From Bacteroidota bacterium (lineage in GTDB: Bacteria > Bacteroidota > Bacteroidia > JABDFU01): DNA of 64,000 nucleotides. Under the pieces are notes generated by a model. That model was not told the origin of the DNA. It saw only the letters and a list, made by a program, of their open reading frames with translations, and ran no database searches. The stretch spans positions 1-64,000 of the forward strand of contig JABDFU010000004.1 in NCBI GenBank assembly GCA_013286385.1, given 5' to 3'. Made by a program: the position numbers and the translations under genes. Below are positions 9,843 through 18,603 of the stretch, piece by piece (positions within the stretch are counted from its first letter, which is position 1; the number at the start of each line of letters is the position of its first letter).

Positions 9843-9968
9843 CTATTTGAATCCAGATTGCCAGTTATAGAACAGTGTCGGGGTTTGGGCTTGTATTGCA
9901 CGTAATTTTCTGTATGCTCCGCCTTTGTTGATTTTGTATTTATCCATAATCCATGGAGTGGTCTTGTA
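9843..9968 (-). pseudogene. C-terminal fragment of group II intron reverse transcriptase/maturase
   Basis: An open frame of 41 codons ends in TAG fifteen bases before domain V. It reads WIMDKYKINKGG, then AYRKLRAIQ, then TPTLFYNWQSGFK. The pattern W-xxx-KYK, A-Y-xx-L-xx-I, P-x-LF-x-(H/N)W-xx-G is the usual end of bacterial group II intron proteins. It is cut off upstream by a TAA and has no start. The break with the neighbouring small gene lies somewhere in bases 9940-9970. Confidence 0.7.
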
Positions 9969-10229
9969 TTATTGTATCATTTGTTGCCCAGCGAATGACT
10001 GTACAGCCGTATTTATTATTTGGTAAATCTTTGAATGTGATTGTAGCCATTGGTGGATTAAACCATCCCGTGTTTTCATCCCACCCTTTATTTATTAATT
10101 GCCAACAATTTTTTCTTTTATTGCCATACTCCTACCAAATATTCCGACAACAGCAATAATGAGGATGAGAGCCGCAACAATCGGATGTTTTTTTACCGTA
10201 GTCCATATTGTTGTAAATACGTTCCTCAT
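9940..10229 (-). CDS. Small single-pass membrane protein; reading frame shifts at an A6 run
   Basis: Not on the ORF track for this strand. The ATG at 10229 directly follows the TAG of the TPR lipoprotein gene (TAGATGAGG), so the two are translationally adjacent. The in-frame product has 44 residues (stop at 10095) and contains a membrane helix HPIVAALILIIAVVGIFG. At the A6 run (bases 10109-10114) one extra A would extend the frame by about 52 residues (NCWQLINKGWDENTG, GCTVIRWATNDT) to a TAA at 9940. The extended part looks protein-like, so this may be a frameshifted gene, slippage-dependent, or a sequencing artefact. Its last codons overlap the intron relic. Function unknown. Confidence 0.5.
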
Positions 10230-10985
10230 CTATTTCGTTCCGAGCTTATCATTAATGGATTTCAAATAATCAGAATTTATAAATCTTTTATCGCTCGCAA
10301 CTGTTTTATTATAATAGTCCAAAGCTCTTGAATAATCCCCTGTTTCAAAATACAGATGGGAATATAGATTATTTAATTGCGGAAAGTCAGGCAAAATCTT
10401 GGCAGCCTTGTCTAAAATGCTGAACGCTGCATCCACAAAGGCTTTATTCTTGGTCTGCATAAATTTATCTATGTATGGATTCGTAGCATCCAGTGAAAGA
10501 AAGACAAAATCAGAATCAGAGCGTGATTTATACAAGGTAAATGCCCTATTATACAATGGAATGGCTTCATCATCCCGATTTTGTTTTGCCATTATATCCC
10601 CGAAGCCCCAATAAATCTTATAATTCGTTGTGTCAAACAGATATGCCTGATTAAACCGTTTGCTTGCGATTTCATTGTTACCTGAACGGAAAAACGTCCA
10701 AGCCTTAAATGCAAAAATATTGCCTGCCTGCACGCTATCGCACTTGCAATCCTTCAGTACATTTCTTATAAAAACATCATCGCTTAATTTTAGCCTTGCA
10801 CTTTCATTCTTATGATTGTACAGTGGGGAAAGATTATGCTGCTGCTTTTCCACTCTTCTGTTATTTTCAATATCAGCCTGTGTTTTAACATTGTTGATAT
10901 ATCCAGTATGCAAGTTAATATCCGAAGGGTTTCTGCTCGCAATGCAACCAGCCAAACAAATAATAAAACCAAAATACTTTTTCAT
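10230..10985 (-). CDS. TPR-containing lipoprotein
   Basis: 251 residues. MKKYFGFIICLAGCIAS gives a lipoprotein signal with the lipobox LAGC. The rest is alpha-helical with TPR-like units: AGNIFAFKAWTFFRSGNNEIASKRFNQAYLFDT, YWGFGDIMAKQNRDDEAIPLYNRA and LYSHLYFETGDYSRALDYYNKTV show the small/large residue pattern of the repeat. A protein-interaction role at the periplasmic face of a membrane is likely. It lies 16 bases after the upstream TPR/barrel gene and immediately before the small membrane protein gene, so the three probably form one operon. No specific partner can be named. Confidence 0.75.
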   Translation of the reverse strand: MKKYFGFIICLAGCIASRNPSDINLHTGYINNVKTQADIENNRRVEKQQHNLSPLYNHKNESARLKLSDDVFIRNVLKDCKCDSVQAGNIFAFKAWTFFRSGNNEIASKRFNQAYLFDTTNYKIYWGFGDIMAKQNRDDEAIPLYNRAFTLYKSRSDSDFVFLSLDATNPYIDKFMQTKNKAFVDAAFSILDKAAKILPDFPQLNNLYSHLYFETGDYSRALDYYNKTVASDKRFINSDYLKSINDKLGTK

Positions 10986-11001
10986 TCCTGATGCCCTACA
11001 T

Positions 11002-12420
11002 TTAAAACTTTATTCCTACCTCAATTTTAAAACCATAATCGCTGGGATAAGTCTGTGAGCTTAAAAGTTGTCCGAATACACTTAATCCCACAACAAGTGC
11101 GTTATCAGATTTCGGAACAAAATAAATCCCTGTGTTTCCGTACATCCCAATTATTAAGTTTGAAGTGGAATTTCCATATTCATAGGTAATCAATTCGCTG
11201 CCAATTGGCACTTGTACCCGAAAATTGAACATAAAATAATCGCCAATCCTTTTAAATACATTTACTCCAGGCTTGACATAATATATGCTTTCTGTTTGCC
11301 CACTGCTGACGGAATTTAACTGAATGTATTCAAAGGAGACCACTGCAGGGAAAATCCATTCATCATCAGCCTTTTTTGCCCATTTGTAAAAGGACAAAGA
11401 ATAGCCTGTTGCGTTGACACCGTACGCATAAGAAAATGTAAGTAAATATTCTTTCGGAGTTTTCTTCTCTTTTATGTATGAATTTTCCTGTGATAAATTC
11501 GGGGGACGATTATTCTGTTTGTTTACAGAGGAAGTGTCATGGGAAATTGGTGTAGCAGGTCTGAACGAATAATATTTGTATAAGGAATCTCTTTCACTTG
11601 CTTTGCTGATGGCATAAGATGAAACGTCTGAAATAGGTATGGTGTGAATTTTCCCAAATACTTCATACGAAATGCTGTCTGCAGTTACCTCGGCAATGAT
11701 TATACTGTTGTCAAAGGATTTTCCTGTGGACTTTAATACAATGTCATCCTCTGATTTAGAATCCTTTTCTTTATTTCCCGATTTTGCGTAGGCATCAGAT
11801 ACATTCTGAAAATGTATGATTCCGTTATTTGCTAATTCACTGCCATTCATCAGGGAGGAAGCGGAATCTCGATACTGCCGTGCCAACTTAAATTTTGACT
11901 TGTTTTTGTAATACACTTCCATGTCCTGATAGCTGGCTGCTATTCCCTGCTTGTCCCCGACTTCTTTCATTAATTGTAATGCCTTTTTAAGCGATTCCAA
12001 GGCTTCAGGATATTTGTATTGGTCAATGTAAACACCAGCAATATTAATCAGGCATATTCCTGTTTCTTTTTTATCCCCGACTTCCTGTATGGTGTTTAAT
12101 GCGGAGATATAACTTTCTAAGGCTCTGGATAGTTCAGATTTATGGATGTAAACACTACCGATGCTTACGTAACAGGCGTATGTTTCCTTTTTAACTCCTC
12201 TTTTTTCACTGATTTTCAGAGCTTCATTATAATAGTCCAAGGCATCCCAATATTTTTCCTTGGCAAAATAGGTATCAGCAATGTTACGTGCGATTTTATA
12301 TCTGTTGGTATCTGAAACGGATGTGTTTTTGTAAACAGTCAGCAGCGAATCCATTTTCTTTTTCTGACCGAAAAGAAATGAGCAGTAAAAAATAAATAAA
12401 AATGATAGCAGTGGTTTCAT
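11002..12420 (-). CDS. Periplasmic TPR protein with C-terminal beta-rich domain
   Basis: 472 residues. Signal peptide MKPLLSFLFIFYCSFLFGQ. Residues about 40-185 hold four TPR units, for example YNEALKISEKRG, ESYISALNTIQEVGDKKETG and ESLKKALQLMKEVGDKQG, the kind seen in Bacteroidota sensor proteins, but no kinase domain follows. Residues about 215-280 contain a Ser/Asp-rich segment (IHTIPISDVSSYAISKASERDSLYKYY), and about 320-472 alternate like outer membrane strands, ending VEIGIKF with a terminal aromatic. It may be an outer membrane protein with a periplasmic TPR arm. First gene of a likely three-gene operon with the TPR lipoprotein and the small membrane protein. Confidence 0.65.
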   Translation of the reverse strand: MKPLLSFLFIFYCSFLFGQKKKMDSLLTVYKNTSVSDTNRYKIARNIADTYFAKEKYWDALDYYNEALKISEKRGVKKETYACYVSIGSVYIHKSELSRALESYISALNTIQEVGDKKETGICLINIAGVYIDQYKYPEALESLKKALQLMKEVGDKQGIAASYQDMEVYYKNKSKFKLARQYRDSASSLMNGSELANNGIIHFQNVSDAYAKSGNKEKDSKSEDDIVLKSTGKSFDNSIIIAEVTADSISYEVFGKIHTIPISDVSSYAISKASERDSLYKYYSFRPATPISHDTSSVNKQNNRPPNLSQENSYIKEKKTPKEYLLTFSYAYGVNATGYSLSFYKWAKKADDEWIFPAVVSFEYIQLNSVSSGQTESIYYVKPGVNVFKRIGDYFMFNFRVQVPIGSELITYEYGNSTSNLIIGMYGNTGIYFVPKSDNALVVGLSVFGQLLSSQTYPSDYGFKIEVGIKF

Positions 12421-12503
12421 CTACCGCAAGTTACAAATGTTTTTCGTCTGGAATAATCAGGTAAAATCCAGCAGTTACTTGAAAAGGATTTTTTAGAACC
12501 AAT

Positions 12504-13220
12504 CTAAAATGAAATATTTAAACTTCCAGTTTTTCCGCTCTTAATGAGCATTGACGCACTGTCAGAGTAAGCAATCTTATTAACTGTAAACTGCCATTTC
12601 AAAAACAGGCGCTTATTCGGCATTATGTGATAAACAAAGGTTGTATCTAATAGTTTGGAATTACTGTTGAAATTTCCTCCCGCTGAAGTTAAATTATTGA
12701 AATTGGAAATCAAACTTAGGGTGCTGCCTGTTGCTTTTGAAGTGTCTTTTAAATGAATGCTCAGATAAGCTACAGGGACACAGGATATATTTGAATTAAA
12801 ATAACATTCGTATCCATTGTAAGATGCAGCTGGAGCAGGATGGATAAATACTGTTTGACCAACAAAACTGTCATTACAAGCTCTAAAAATGTAATTATTA
12901 TTTGCTAAGCTGGCAATTGTGCTGAAGGGCTGAATAAATTCAAAAATACCTTGGTTGTAGCTGCTGGCAGGCATATAGCCATCGTTTGACACTCCGTTGG
13001 TAGTGGCAGAATCAGTAAGAAGATAAAATATTGTGGAGCCGCAAATGGGCACTTTTGTTACGGAATCACTCACTACCCCTTGAAACATTGCTATTGGCGG
13101 AGAATTATGTGCTGCTGTTCCCAATGGCTGATTATTGGAGGTATCCTTAGAACAGTCAACAAGGAAAATGGAAATGGCAGAAATAATCAAAATGCTTATC
13201 GGAATTCTGCCTTTCTGCAT
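12504..13220 (-). CDS. Hypothetical lipoprotein
   Basis: I take MQKGRIPISILIISAISIFLVDC (base 13220) as start, giving a lipoprotein signal ending in DC; the track start six codons earlier adds nothing. The mature part is Ser/Thr/Asn-rich and probably beta-structured: MFQGVVSDSVTKVPICGSTIFYLLTDS resembles the first strands of a carboxypeptidase-regulatory-like beta sandwich. The family is not otherwise recognised. It is separated from its neighbours by 83 bases on one side and by the first copy of the tRNA-linked repeat on the other. Confidence 0.6.
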   Translation of the reverse strand: MQKGRIPISILIISAISIFLVDCSKDTSNNQPLGTAAHNSPPIAMFQGVVSDSVTKVPICGSTIFYLLTDSATTNGVSNDGYMPASSYNQGIFEFIQPFSTIASLANNNYIFRACNDSFVGQTVFIHPAPAASYNGYECYFNSNISCVPVAYLSIHLKDTSKATGSTLSLISNFNNLTSAGGNFNSNSKLLDTTFVYHIMPNKRLFLKWQFTVNKIAYSDSASMLIKSGKTGSLNISF

Positions 13221-13301
13221 ACAGCTAAGATATGTCAATAAAAATTCAGAATCCAGCTATTACTGTACACTCCTGCTCCGAAATCCATCCGCCAAATTCC
13301 T

Positions 13302-13787
13302 CATTCCCTTAACCTGAGCCGAGTTATGCTCCCGAAAAAGTACAATCCTCCCAAATTCCTGCCCCCCTCCCAAATTTCCCCCTCTTTTCCTCCATACTTT
13401 CCCAAAAAATCCTATTTTTGCTGTCCCGACCTCAAAATCGGACGTTCTTTGACCCAAACTTTCTTTTAATTTCTTTCAAACCTGCACCCCCATCAGCACA
13501 AAACTGGAGTGCTATAGCTGGAGTGCTGGAGTGCTATAGTCATGTAGCCAAATGCTGCCAAATGTGCCATTTTGCACGAAAACACAGCAACCAGGCTCCG
13601 AAGGATTTGAAGAAATCACAGTACCAAGAACCTCTGAACGCATTGATTAACAGCAAGTTCAGACAAAATAAGCGGAAGTAGCTCAGTTGGTAGAGCGTAA
13701 CCTTGCCAAGGTTAGTCTCTGGAAAAGTGGCGTGCTGGGTCAAAGCCAATAAAATCAATAAGTTTACTGAATTAGGGTTAAGGTCGG
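13302..13787 (+). repeat. Copy A of a three-copy tRNA-linked dispersed repeat
   Basis: Gene-free stretch. In order: block 1 (TTAACCTGAGCCGAGTTATG), a 70-base block at 13385-13454 identical to copy C and containing TATTTTTG followed by a small CCGA/TCGG hairpin, a run of TGGAGTGCTATAGC-type short repeats, TGCCAAATGTGCCATTTTGCAC, a 145-base stretch at 13570-13714 identical to copy C, and the 5' part of a tRNA-Gly. After the tRNA fragment a 66-base insert (13715-13780), bounded by GTTA on both sides, precedes AGGTCGG. Further TGGAGTGCTG repeats run on to about 13850. The small ORFs the track shows here are not supported as genes. Confidence 0.85.
13672..13714 (+). pseudogene. tRNA-Gly(GCC) 5' fragment
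   Basis: GCGGAAGTAGCTCAGTTGG starts a canonical tRNA-Gly: acceptor 5' strand, D arm and an anticodon arm with loop TTGCCAA (anticodon GCC). The sequence breaks off in the variable loop; no T arm or 3' acceptor strand follows, so it cannot give a functional tRNA. Confidence 0.8.
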
Positions 13788-13872
13788 AAAGGACTGGAGT
13801 GCTGTGCTGGCGTGCTGGCGGAGTGCTGAGGGGGCAGGAGTGGAGTGCTGAGTAATTTAAACAAACTCATAG

Positions 13873-14280
13873 TCATCTTTCGCCATTACCACAAACGGGG
13901 TGAGTGGTATGCGGTTCGCTGTTAATCTCAACATTTTTGACTGCCTCACCCTCAAGTGCTATTGTTTCTCTTAGAAATGTGCTTTCAGTAATGGAATAGT
14001 TCAAAGCAAAATAATATTTCGCACCCCAAGAATAATAAACTTTCTTGAATTCCTTTGCCTTCCCATTCCTGACAATGATGTACCGTTCAATCTTTTTGTT
14101 TCCTTCAATTGATTTTTCAATCGTAATTCCTGCAGGGTATTTTTTTGCTAAAGTGTTCAGGTATATGGAGTCTCTGGTGTTTTGCGGTGATGTCTGCCCA
14201 AACCCAGCCACCGAAAACCCTACAAACGCCAATAATATCAGTAGATGCGTAGTTTTCAATATGTAAATCCGTTTCAACAT
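13873..14280 (-). CDS. Small secreted protein with a domain shared with the KAAADKL-repeat protein
   Basis: Start taken at MLKRIYILKTTHLLILLAFVGFSVAGFGQ (base 14280), which gives a signal peptide; this ATG overlaps the last seven bases of the upstream gene, suggesting translational coupling. About 135 residues. The mature part, KKYPAGITIEKSIEGNKKIERYIIV then SWGAKYYFALNYSITESTF, is clearly homologous to the last 70 residues of the gene at 27.3-29.6 kb (SKYPQGVTEEKSQEG, then WAWGQIFYFKDDVPITEAEF). The domain appears to be a short beta-rich module in Bacteroidota periplasmic proteins; its function is unknown to me. First gene of the cassette behind repeat copy A. Confidence 0.65.
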   Translation of the reverse strand: MLKRIYILKTTHLLILLAFVGFSVAGFGQTSPQNTRDSIYLNTLAKKYPAGITIEKSIEGNKKIERYIIVRNGKAKEFKKVYYSWGAKYYFALNYSITESTFLRETIALEGEAVKNVEINSEPHTTHPVCGNGER

Positions 14281-14942
14281 CCAAAGAAGATTGGCATCAC
14301 GTAGTTTATTGAAACGATTAGCAATGCAATAATAATTACGCCAGCTATAATTCTGCTTAGAATGATTGAGCACTTGCGAAATATTTTAGTAATCAATAGG
14401 CTCAGCAAAATCCAAACGATATAAAAGATAACGATTAAAATTCCCAAGACAAGTTCCATTGCGGTGTCTTTGGAGTTAAAAGACCTTCCAGTATGGCGAT
14501 TTAGGACAAGTATCTTTTCTGGTTGCTCGTTTGTAAAGGCAATCCTAAGTTCAATCTGTTGGTTTGAGTTTATAATGTTCTGTGAAATTGGTTCTATAAC
14601 CTCAATGTTTCTACTGAAATGTTCAAGCCCAAAATCTATTGTATCTCTTGTGGACACAAATTTTGCCCTGATTGATTTAATAAATATTTCATTCTTACAG
14701 CGAAGTCCGTGGTATTTGTCAAAATAATCTCTGTCATTGGTGCTGTCGTGCTGAAGTCCTACTATTGAAAAGTTTCCATGCGAGGGATAATATGAACACC
14801 TGAGCATATATCCACAATACCTGTTAAATCCGTTTGAATTGTTGCTGTTATCCTGATATGTCGTACAAAGAGGAGCAGAAAAATACATAAAAGCTCCAAT
14901 AATAATAATTAAGGCAACTAATCCGAGAAGTAGTTTTTTCAT
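14274..14942 (-). CDS. Hypothetical membrane protein with three or four transmembrane segments
   Basis: Start taken at MKKLLLGLVALIIIIGAFMYF (base 14942), an N-terminal membrane anchor; the track start 12 codons earlier is less likely. A Cys-containing extracytoplasmic region of about 120 residues follows (CTTYQD, CGYMLRCSYYPSHG, LRCKNEIF), then two or three C-terminal membrane helices (LVLGILIVIFYIVWILLSLLI and IIAGVIIIALLIVSI). No family recognised. It overlaps the small secreted protein gene downstream, so the two are probably co-expressed. Confidence 0.6.
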   Translation of the reverse strand: MKKLLLGLVALIIIIGAFMYFSAPLCTTYQDNSNNSNGFNRYCGYMLRCSYYPSHGNFSIVGLQHDSTNDRDYFDKYHGLRCKNEIFIKSIRAKFVSTRDTIDFGLEHFSRNIEVIEPISQNIINSNQQIELRIAFTNEQPEKILVLNRHTGRSFNSKDTAMELVLGILIVIFYIVWILLSLLITKIFRKCSIILSRIIAGVIIIALLIVSINYVMPIFFGC

Positions 14943-15093
14943 TAGCCCTAAAGTTAAACCAATTTCAGCGTATTTCAATTGGAATGGAACTGCATCTCAT
15001 TCCGTGACCGAAAGCAACTCCTGGCTCAAATCTGGCAGGAAAACGCTGGTAATATTCTTAGACAAGGGGTGTTTGTCGGAGGAAGGGCAGTCA

Positions 15094-16056
15094 CTACTTC
15101 TCTTTCCGCTTTATTTCCGCCTCAATCAGAGCACGGTCTTTGTTCAACTCTGCTTTCAGTTCCTTTTCGCTTGGCAGATAAAGTTTATACCGAGAAGAAA
15201 ACATTTGTTTGTTTTCCTTCAATACGGAATACTTAATCACGGACTCATTCTGCTCCGAACACAATATTAATCCTATGGTTGGATTATCGCCTGGCTGTTT
15301 AAATTTCTCCTCATACATCCGCACGTACATATCCATTTGTCCAACGTCTTGATGAGCAAGCTTGCCGACTTTTAAATCAATCAGAACAAAGCATTTCAGG
15401 ATATAGTTGTAGAATACCAGGTCAATGTAATAATGTTCAGTGTCCGCATCAATGTGTTGCTGACGGCTTACAAAGGAAAAGCCTTTGCCCAGCTCCAGCA
15501 GGAAGTGTTGTATGTTATTGAGCAGTGCCTGTTCCAGTTCGCTTTCATATAAATGCTCGCTTGGTTTTATCTGTAGGAATTCTAACACATACGGCTCTTT
15601 TATAAAATCGGTAATGTGCGGAGCAAGAGCCTTCGTTTTTTGTTTGGCTTCTTTTTGAACAGCTTTTTTGTTTTTACTGCTTAAAATTCGTTCGTAATAA
15701 AAACTGTTTATCTGCCTTTCTAAGCCACGTACACCCCAGTTCTGTTCCACGGCTTCTTTAATGTAGTAAGCCCGTGCGTCAGGATTTTCAACACGCATCA
15801 GCAATTTATATTGCGACCAGGATAATTCTCTCCACACCGTGGAGAGAATTTGAGCTTCCGAATCAGATTTACGGATGCGTGCATTTTTTCCTCTGGTTAA
15901 AACAGTCAAATTATCAACGGCTTCCTTGTTATTGGAAACTCTCCACACTGTAGAGAGAATTGGGAAGGTGTTGTAAAATTGTCGCATATTCCAAAGGCTC
16001 TGCACACTATAACCGCCTTTAAATTCCTTGTTCAATCTGTCTGATAAGTCCTGCAA
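15094..16056 (-). CDS. DUF1016 (YhcG-like) PDDEXK nuclease, N-terminally truncated
   Basis: 320 residues from a TTG start. The C-terminal half is a DUF1016 PDDEXK nuclease domain: HYYIDLVFYN supplies the Asp and CFVLIDLKVGK the (D/E)xK, followed by GQMDMYVRMYEE. The N-terminal half has the helical DUF1016_N features (GYSVQSLWNMRQFY, LSWSQYKLLMRVENPDARAYY). Intact family members are longer and begin with a YW-x-IG-x-x-I segment. Upstream of the TTG the same frame still reads NIGKKKAEYGKAVLQDL, then runs to a TAG with unlike sequence, so about 40-60 N-terminal residues are lost. Such proteins are linked to mobile and defence-rich regions. Possibly non-functional. Confidence 0.75.
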   Translation of the reverse strand: MQDLSDRLNKEFKGGYSVQSLWNMRQFYNTFPILSTVWRVSNNKEAVDNLTVLTRGKNARIRKSDSEAQILSTVWRELSWSQYKLLMRVENPDARAYYIKEAVEQNWGVRGLERQINSFYYERILSSKNKKAVQKEAKQKTKALAPHITDFIKEPYVLEFLQIKPSEHLYESELEQALLNNIQHFLLELGKGFSFVSRQQHIDADTEHYYIDLVFYNYILKCFVLIDLKVGKLAHQDVGQMDMYVRMYEEKFKQPGDNPTIGLILCSEQNESVIKYSVLKENKQMFSSRYKLYLPSEKELKAELNKDRALIEAEIKRKEK

Positions 16057-16287
16057 TACTGCCTTCCCGTATTCTGCCTTCTTTTTGCCAATATTTACTC
16101 TCTGGTACGGGAATTCTTTGCATTTTACCGAGAATTGATTTTTTAAGTCCTAGAGCCTCCAAGCCCAAATCCTTCAGAGGCTCCAGACCCCTTCAGTTGC
16201 TTGAATTGGGTTTGGGTATCTTTGGGGATTTTGTTGGTAGGAGGAATTGGGGATTTTACCTAAATTAGCATATAGGCAGCCTGCACC

Positions 16288-18303
16288 ATGAAAAGGATTT
16301 TACTTTCTGTATTTTTGTTTGTTTCGTGTATGACTGATGCACAATGGGTGCAGACGAGTGGCCCAAGTGGATTGGATGGAACAGCTTACTGCCTTCTCAT
16401 TGATGGAAGTAATATTTTTGTAGGAACCCTAAATGGTGGCGTTTTTCTTTCCTCAAATAACGGAAACAGTTGGAATGGTGTCAATTCGGGAATAACAAGT
16501 CTTTACGTTAATGCTTTGGCTGTAAAAGGTGATACTTTGTTTGCAGCCACTGAAGGTGGCGGGGTTTTTATGTCCACCAATAATGGTGTCAAATGGTTGT
16601 CCTCAAATTCAGGCTTAACAAATCCTAATGTATCTGCATTGTTGGTTGACGGGAATAATATTTTTGCTGGAACTATCAATAGTGGTGTTTTTCTCTCAAC
16701 AAATAACGGTTCAAGCTGGTCTTCTATCGGATTGGATACGCTTCAAGTCAATGCTATTGCGGTGAATGGTAACAATTTATTTGTGGCTACGGATGAAGTA
16801 TCTAAAAGGACAGGAGTGTTCAAATCAAGCGATAATGGTATAACCTGGATAAATATTGGATTTACCAACACCTCTGTTAACACCCTAGCTATAAGTGGAA
16901 GTAGCTTATTTGCAGGAACTGATTCAGGAGTTTTTGTTTCTACGAATAATGGCTCAAATTGGAATTCGGTTGGGTTAGATACCCTAATAATATGGGATTT
17001 AACATTTAACGGTAGTAATTTATTTGCAGGAACAAAATACGGGGCTTTCTTATCCACAAATAATGGGACGAACTGGACATCTGTTGGTGGTGGACTTCCA
17101 CATTCATATATTTTTTCAATAGTGAATAATGGGGCAAATCTATTTGCAGGCGGTGATGAAGGAGTTTTTCAATCAACCAATGGTGGCTTCAACTGGATTC
17201 CAACAAATTCAGAACCTGCTAATACCACTGTCTTTTCTTTTGCATCTATCGGGAGCAATATATTTGCGGGGGCAGATTATGGCGGGCTTTTTCTCTCCAC
17301 TGACAATGGCACGAATTGGTTATCTGCTGGATTAGATACTTTGGTAAGTGGTTCCTTGACAGTTAATGGAAGCACCCTGTTTGCTGGAACAAGTAATGGT
17401 GTTTATTATTCTACAAACAATGGTACTGCTTGGTTATCCGCTGGATTTGATACTTTGGGGGTTTCTGTTTCAAACATTGGCGATAATCTTTTTGTTGGAA
17501 CTGATTATGGCATTTATTTGTCAACTAATAATGGCTTGAATTGGACTGGAATAAATTCAGGATTACCAATGGGCGGAGCATTTCTTTTCCCAGCATTTGG
17601 TGATAGCCTATTCGCAACGGTTGCTAACGGTCTTTATCTCACTACTAACAATGGTACAAATTGGAACATCATTACAGGTAATCTCTGGGCAAATGGTCAA
17701 ATTAGTGCAATGGCGATAATAGATAGTAATTTGTTTGTTGGGATTATAGGATTAATTGGTGGTGTTTTTCGTACCTCGGATAAGGGTTCGTCCTGGATAG
17801 AAATGAACTCAGGACGTTATGGACATGATATTATTAATTCTTTTGCTGTGAGCGGAATAAATTTGTTTGCTGGTACTGAAGCTGGTGGAGTTTTTGTAAC
17901 GACAAACTATGGTTCCAATTGGACAGCTATCAATTCAGGTCTTTTTAATCTGAATGTTACAAAATTGGGAATTAACAGTGGCAATATATTCGCAGGAACA
18001 AATGGTGATGGCATATTCATTGCACCTGTTTCTTCCTTTTTAACTGGAATTACAGAAATAAAATCCCAGCCTTCCCAATTTACTATCTTCCCAAATCCAA
18101 CCAATTCCTCCTTCACAATCAAATCCTCTTCCACCGAAAAACAGCTCCTTCAGGTATTTGATATTACAGGCAAATTAATTTTCACGGAAACAATTTTCGG
18201 AACGGCTACCATTGATGCCAACAATTTCGCCCAGGGAGTCTACAATCTTTCCGTTTCAAGCGAACACGGAAATGAGAACAAAAAGTTGGTTATAGTCAGG
18301 TAA
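16288..18303 (+). CDS. T9SS type A cargo protein with beta-propeller repeats
   Basis: 671 residues. MKRILLSVFLFVSCMTDAQ is a signal peptide. Then about 13 repeats of roughly 40 residues follow the pattern N-x-LFAGT-x-x-GVFLSTNNGSNW, the BNR/Ycf48-like propeller signature with an Asp-box-like SxxxGxxW in each blade. The C-terminus is a type A T9SS sorting domain: FTIFPNPTNSSFTI, then VFDITGKLIF, then NFAQGVYNLSV and KKLVIVR. It is the only type A cargo in the window. Its last codons overlap AGGTAAAATCC, the short motif found at several cassette ends. It faces away from the DUF1016 gene and lies between repeat copies A and B. Confidence 0.85.
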   Translation: MKRILLSVFLFVSCMTDAQWVQTSGPSGLDGTAYCLLIDGSNIFVGTLNGGVFLSSNNGNSWNGVNSGITSLYVNALAVKGDTLFAATEGGGVFMSTNNGVKWLSSNSGLTNPNVSALLVDGNNIFAGTINSGVFLSTNNGSSWSSIGLDTLQVNAIAVNGNNLFVATDEVSKRTGVFKSSDNGITWINIGFTNTSVNTLAISGSSLFAGTDSGVFVSTNNGSNWNSVGLDTLIIWDLTFNGSNLFAGTKYGAFLSTNNGTNWTSVGGGLPHSYIFSIVNNGANLFAGGDEGVFQSTNGGFNWIPTNSEPANTTVFSFASIGSNIFAGADYGGLFLSTDNGTNWLSAGLDTLVSGSLTVNGSTLFAGTSNGVYYSTNNGTAWLSAGFDTLGVSVSNIGDNLFVGTDYGIYLSTNNGLNWTGINSGLPMGGAFLFPAFGDSLFATVANGLYLTTNNGTNWNIITGNLWANGQISAMAIIDSNLFVGIIGLIGGVFRTSDKGSSWIEMNSGRYGHDIINSFAVSGINLFAGTEAGGVFVTTNYGSNWTAINSGLFNLNVTKLGINSGNIFAGTNGDGIFIAPVSSFLTGITEIKSQPSQFTIFPNPTNSSFTIKSSSTEKQLLQVFDITGKLIFTETIFGTATIDANNFAQGVYNLSVSSEHGNENKKLVIVR

Positions 18304-18600
18304 AATCCTGAAAATTTCCCGTCTCAAACTCATTTCCTCAATTTTTTCAATGTTTCCCACCGTCATTTCCCAAAAAATCCTATTTTTGCTGTCCCGACCT
18401 CAAAATCGGACGTTCTTTGACCCCAATTTCTTTCAAACCCACAGCCCGTCAGCACAAAACTGGAGTGCTATAGCTGGAGTGCTATAGCCATGCTGCCAAA
18501 TGCTGCGAAATGTGCCATTTTGCACAAAAACACAGCACTACAGAAACGGTAGAAATTGAAGAAATCACAGTACCAATAACCTCTGAACTGATTGAATAGC
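18298..18600 (+). repeat. Copy B of the dispersed repeat
   Basis: Starts with AGGTAAAATCCTG at the stop of the propeller gene. It carries the conserved core (TTTCCCAAAAAATCC, TATTTTTG, CCGACCTCAAAATCGG, GTTCTTTGACC) at 18366-18422, the TGGAGTGCTATAGC repeats, TGCCAAATGCTGCGAAATG, and a diverged end (GAAGAAATCACAGTACCAAT). Unlike copies A and C it lacks block 1 and has no tRNA-Gly fragment; it ends just before the small gene at 18604. Confidence 0.8.
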
Positions 18601-18603
18601 GGA

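Noticed and set aside
13672-13714. Functional tRNA-Gly genes at 13672 and 21354
   Set aside because: Both lack the T arm end and the 3' acceptor strand, so they are fragments.
13260-13758. Three ORFs of 65-87 aa in repeat copy A
   Set aside because: They overlap the dispersed repeat and the tRNA-Gly fragment and do not stay open in copies B and C.
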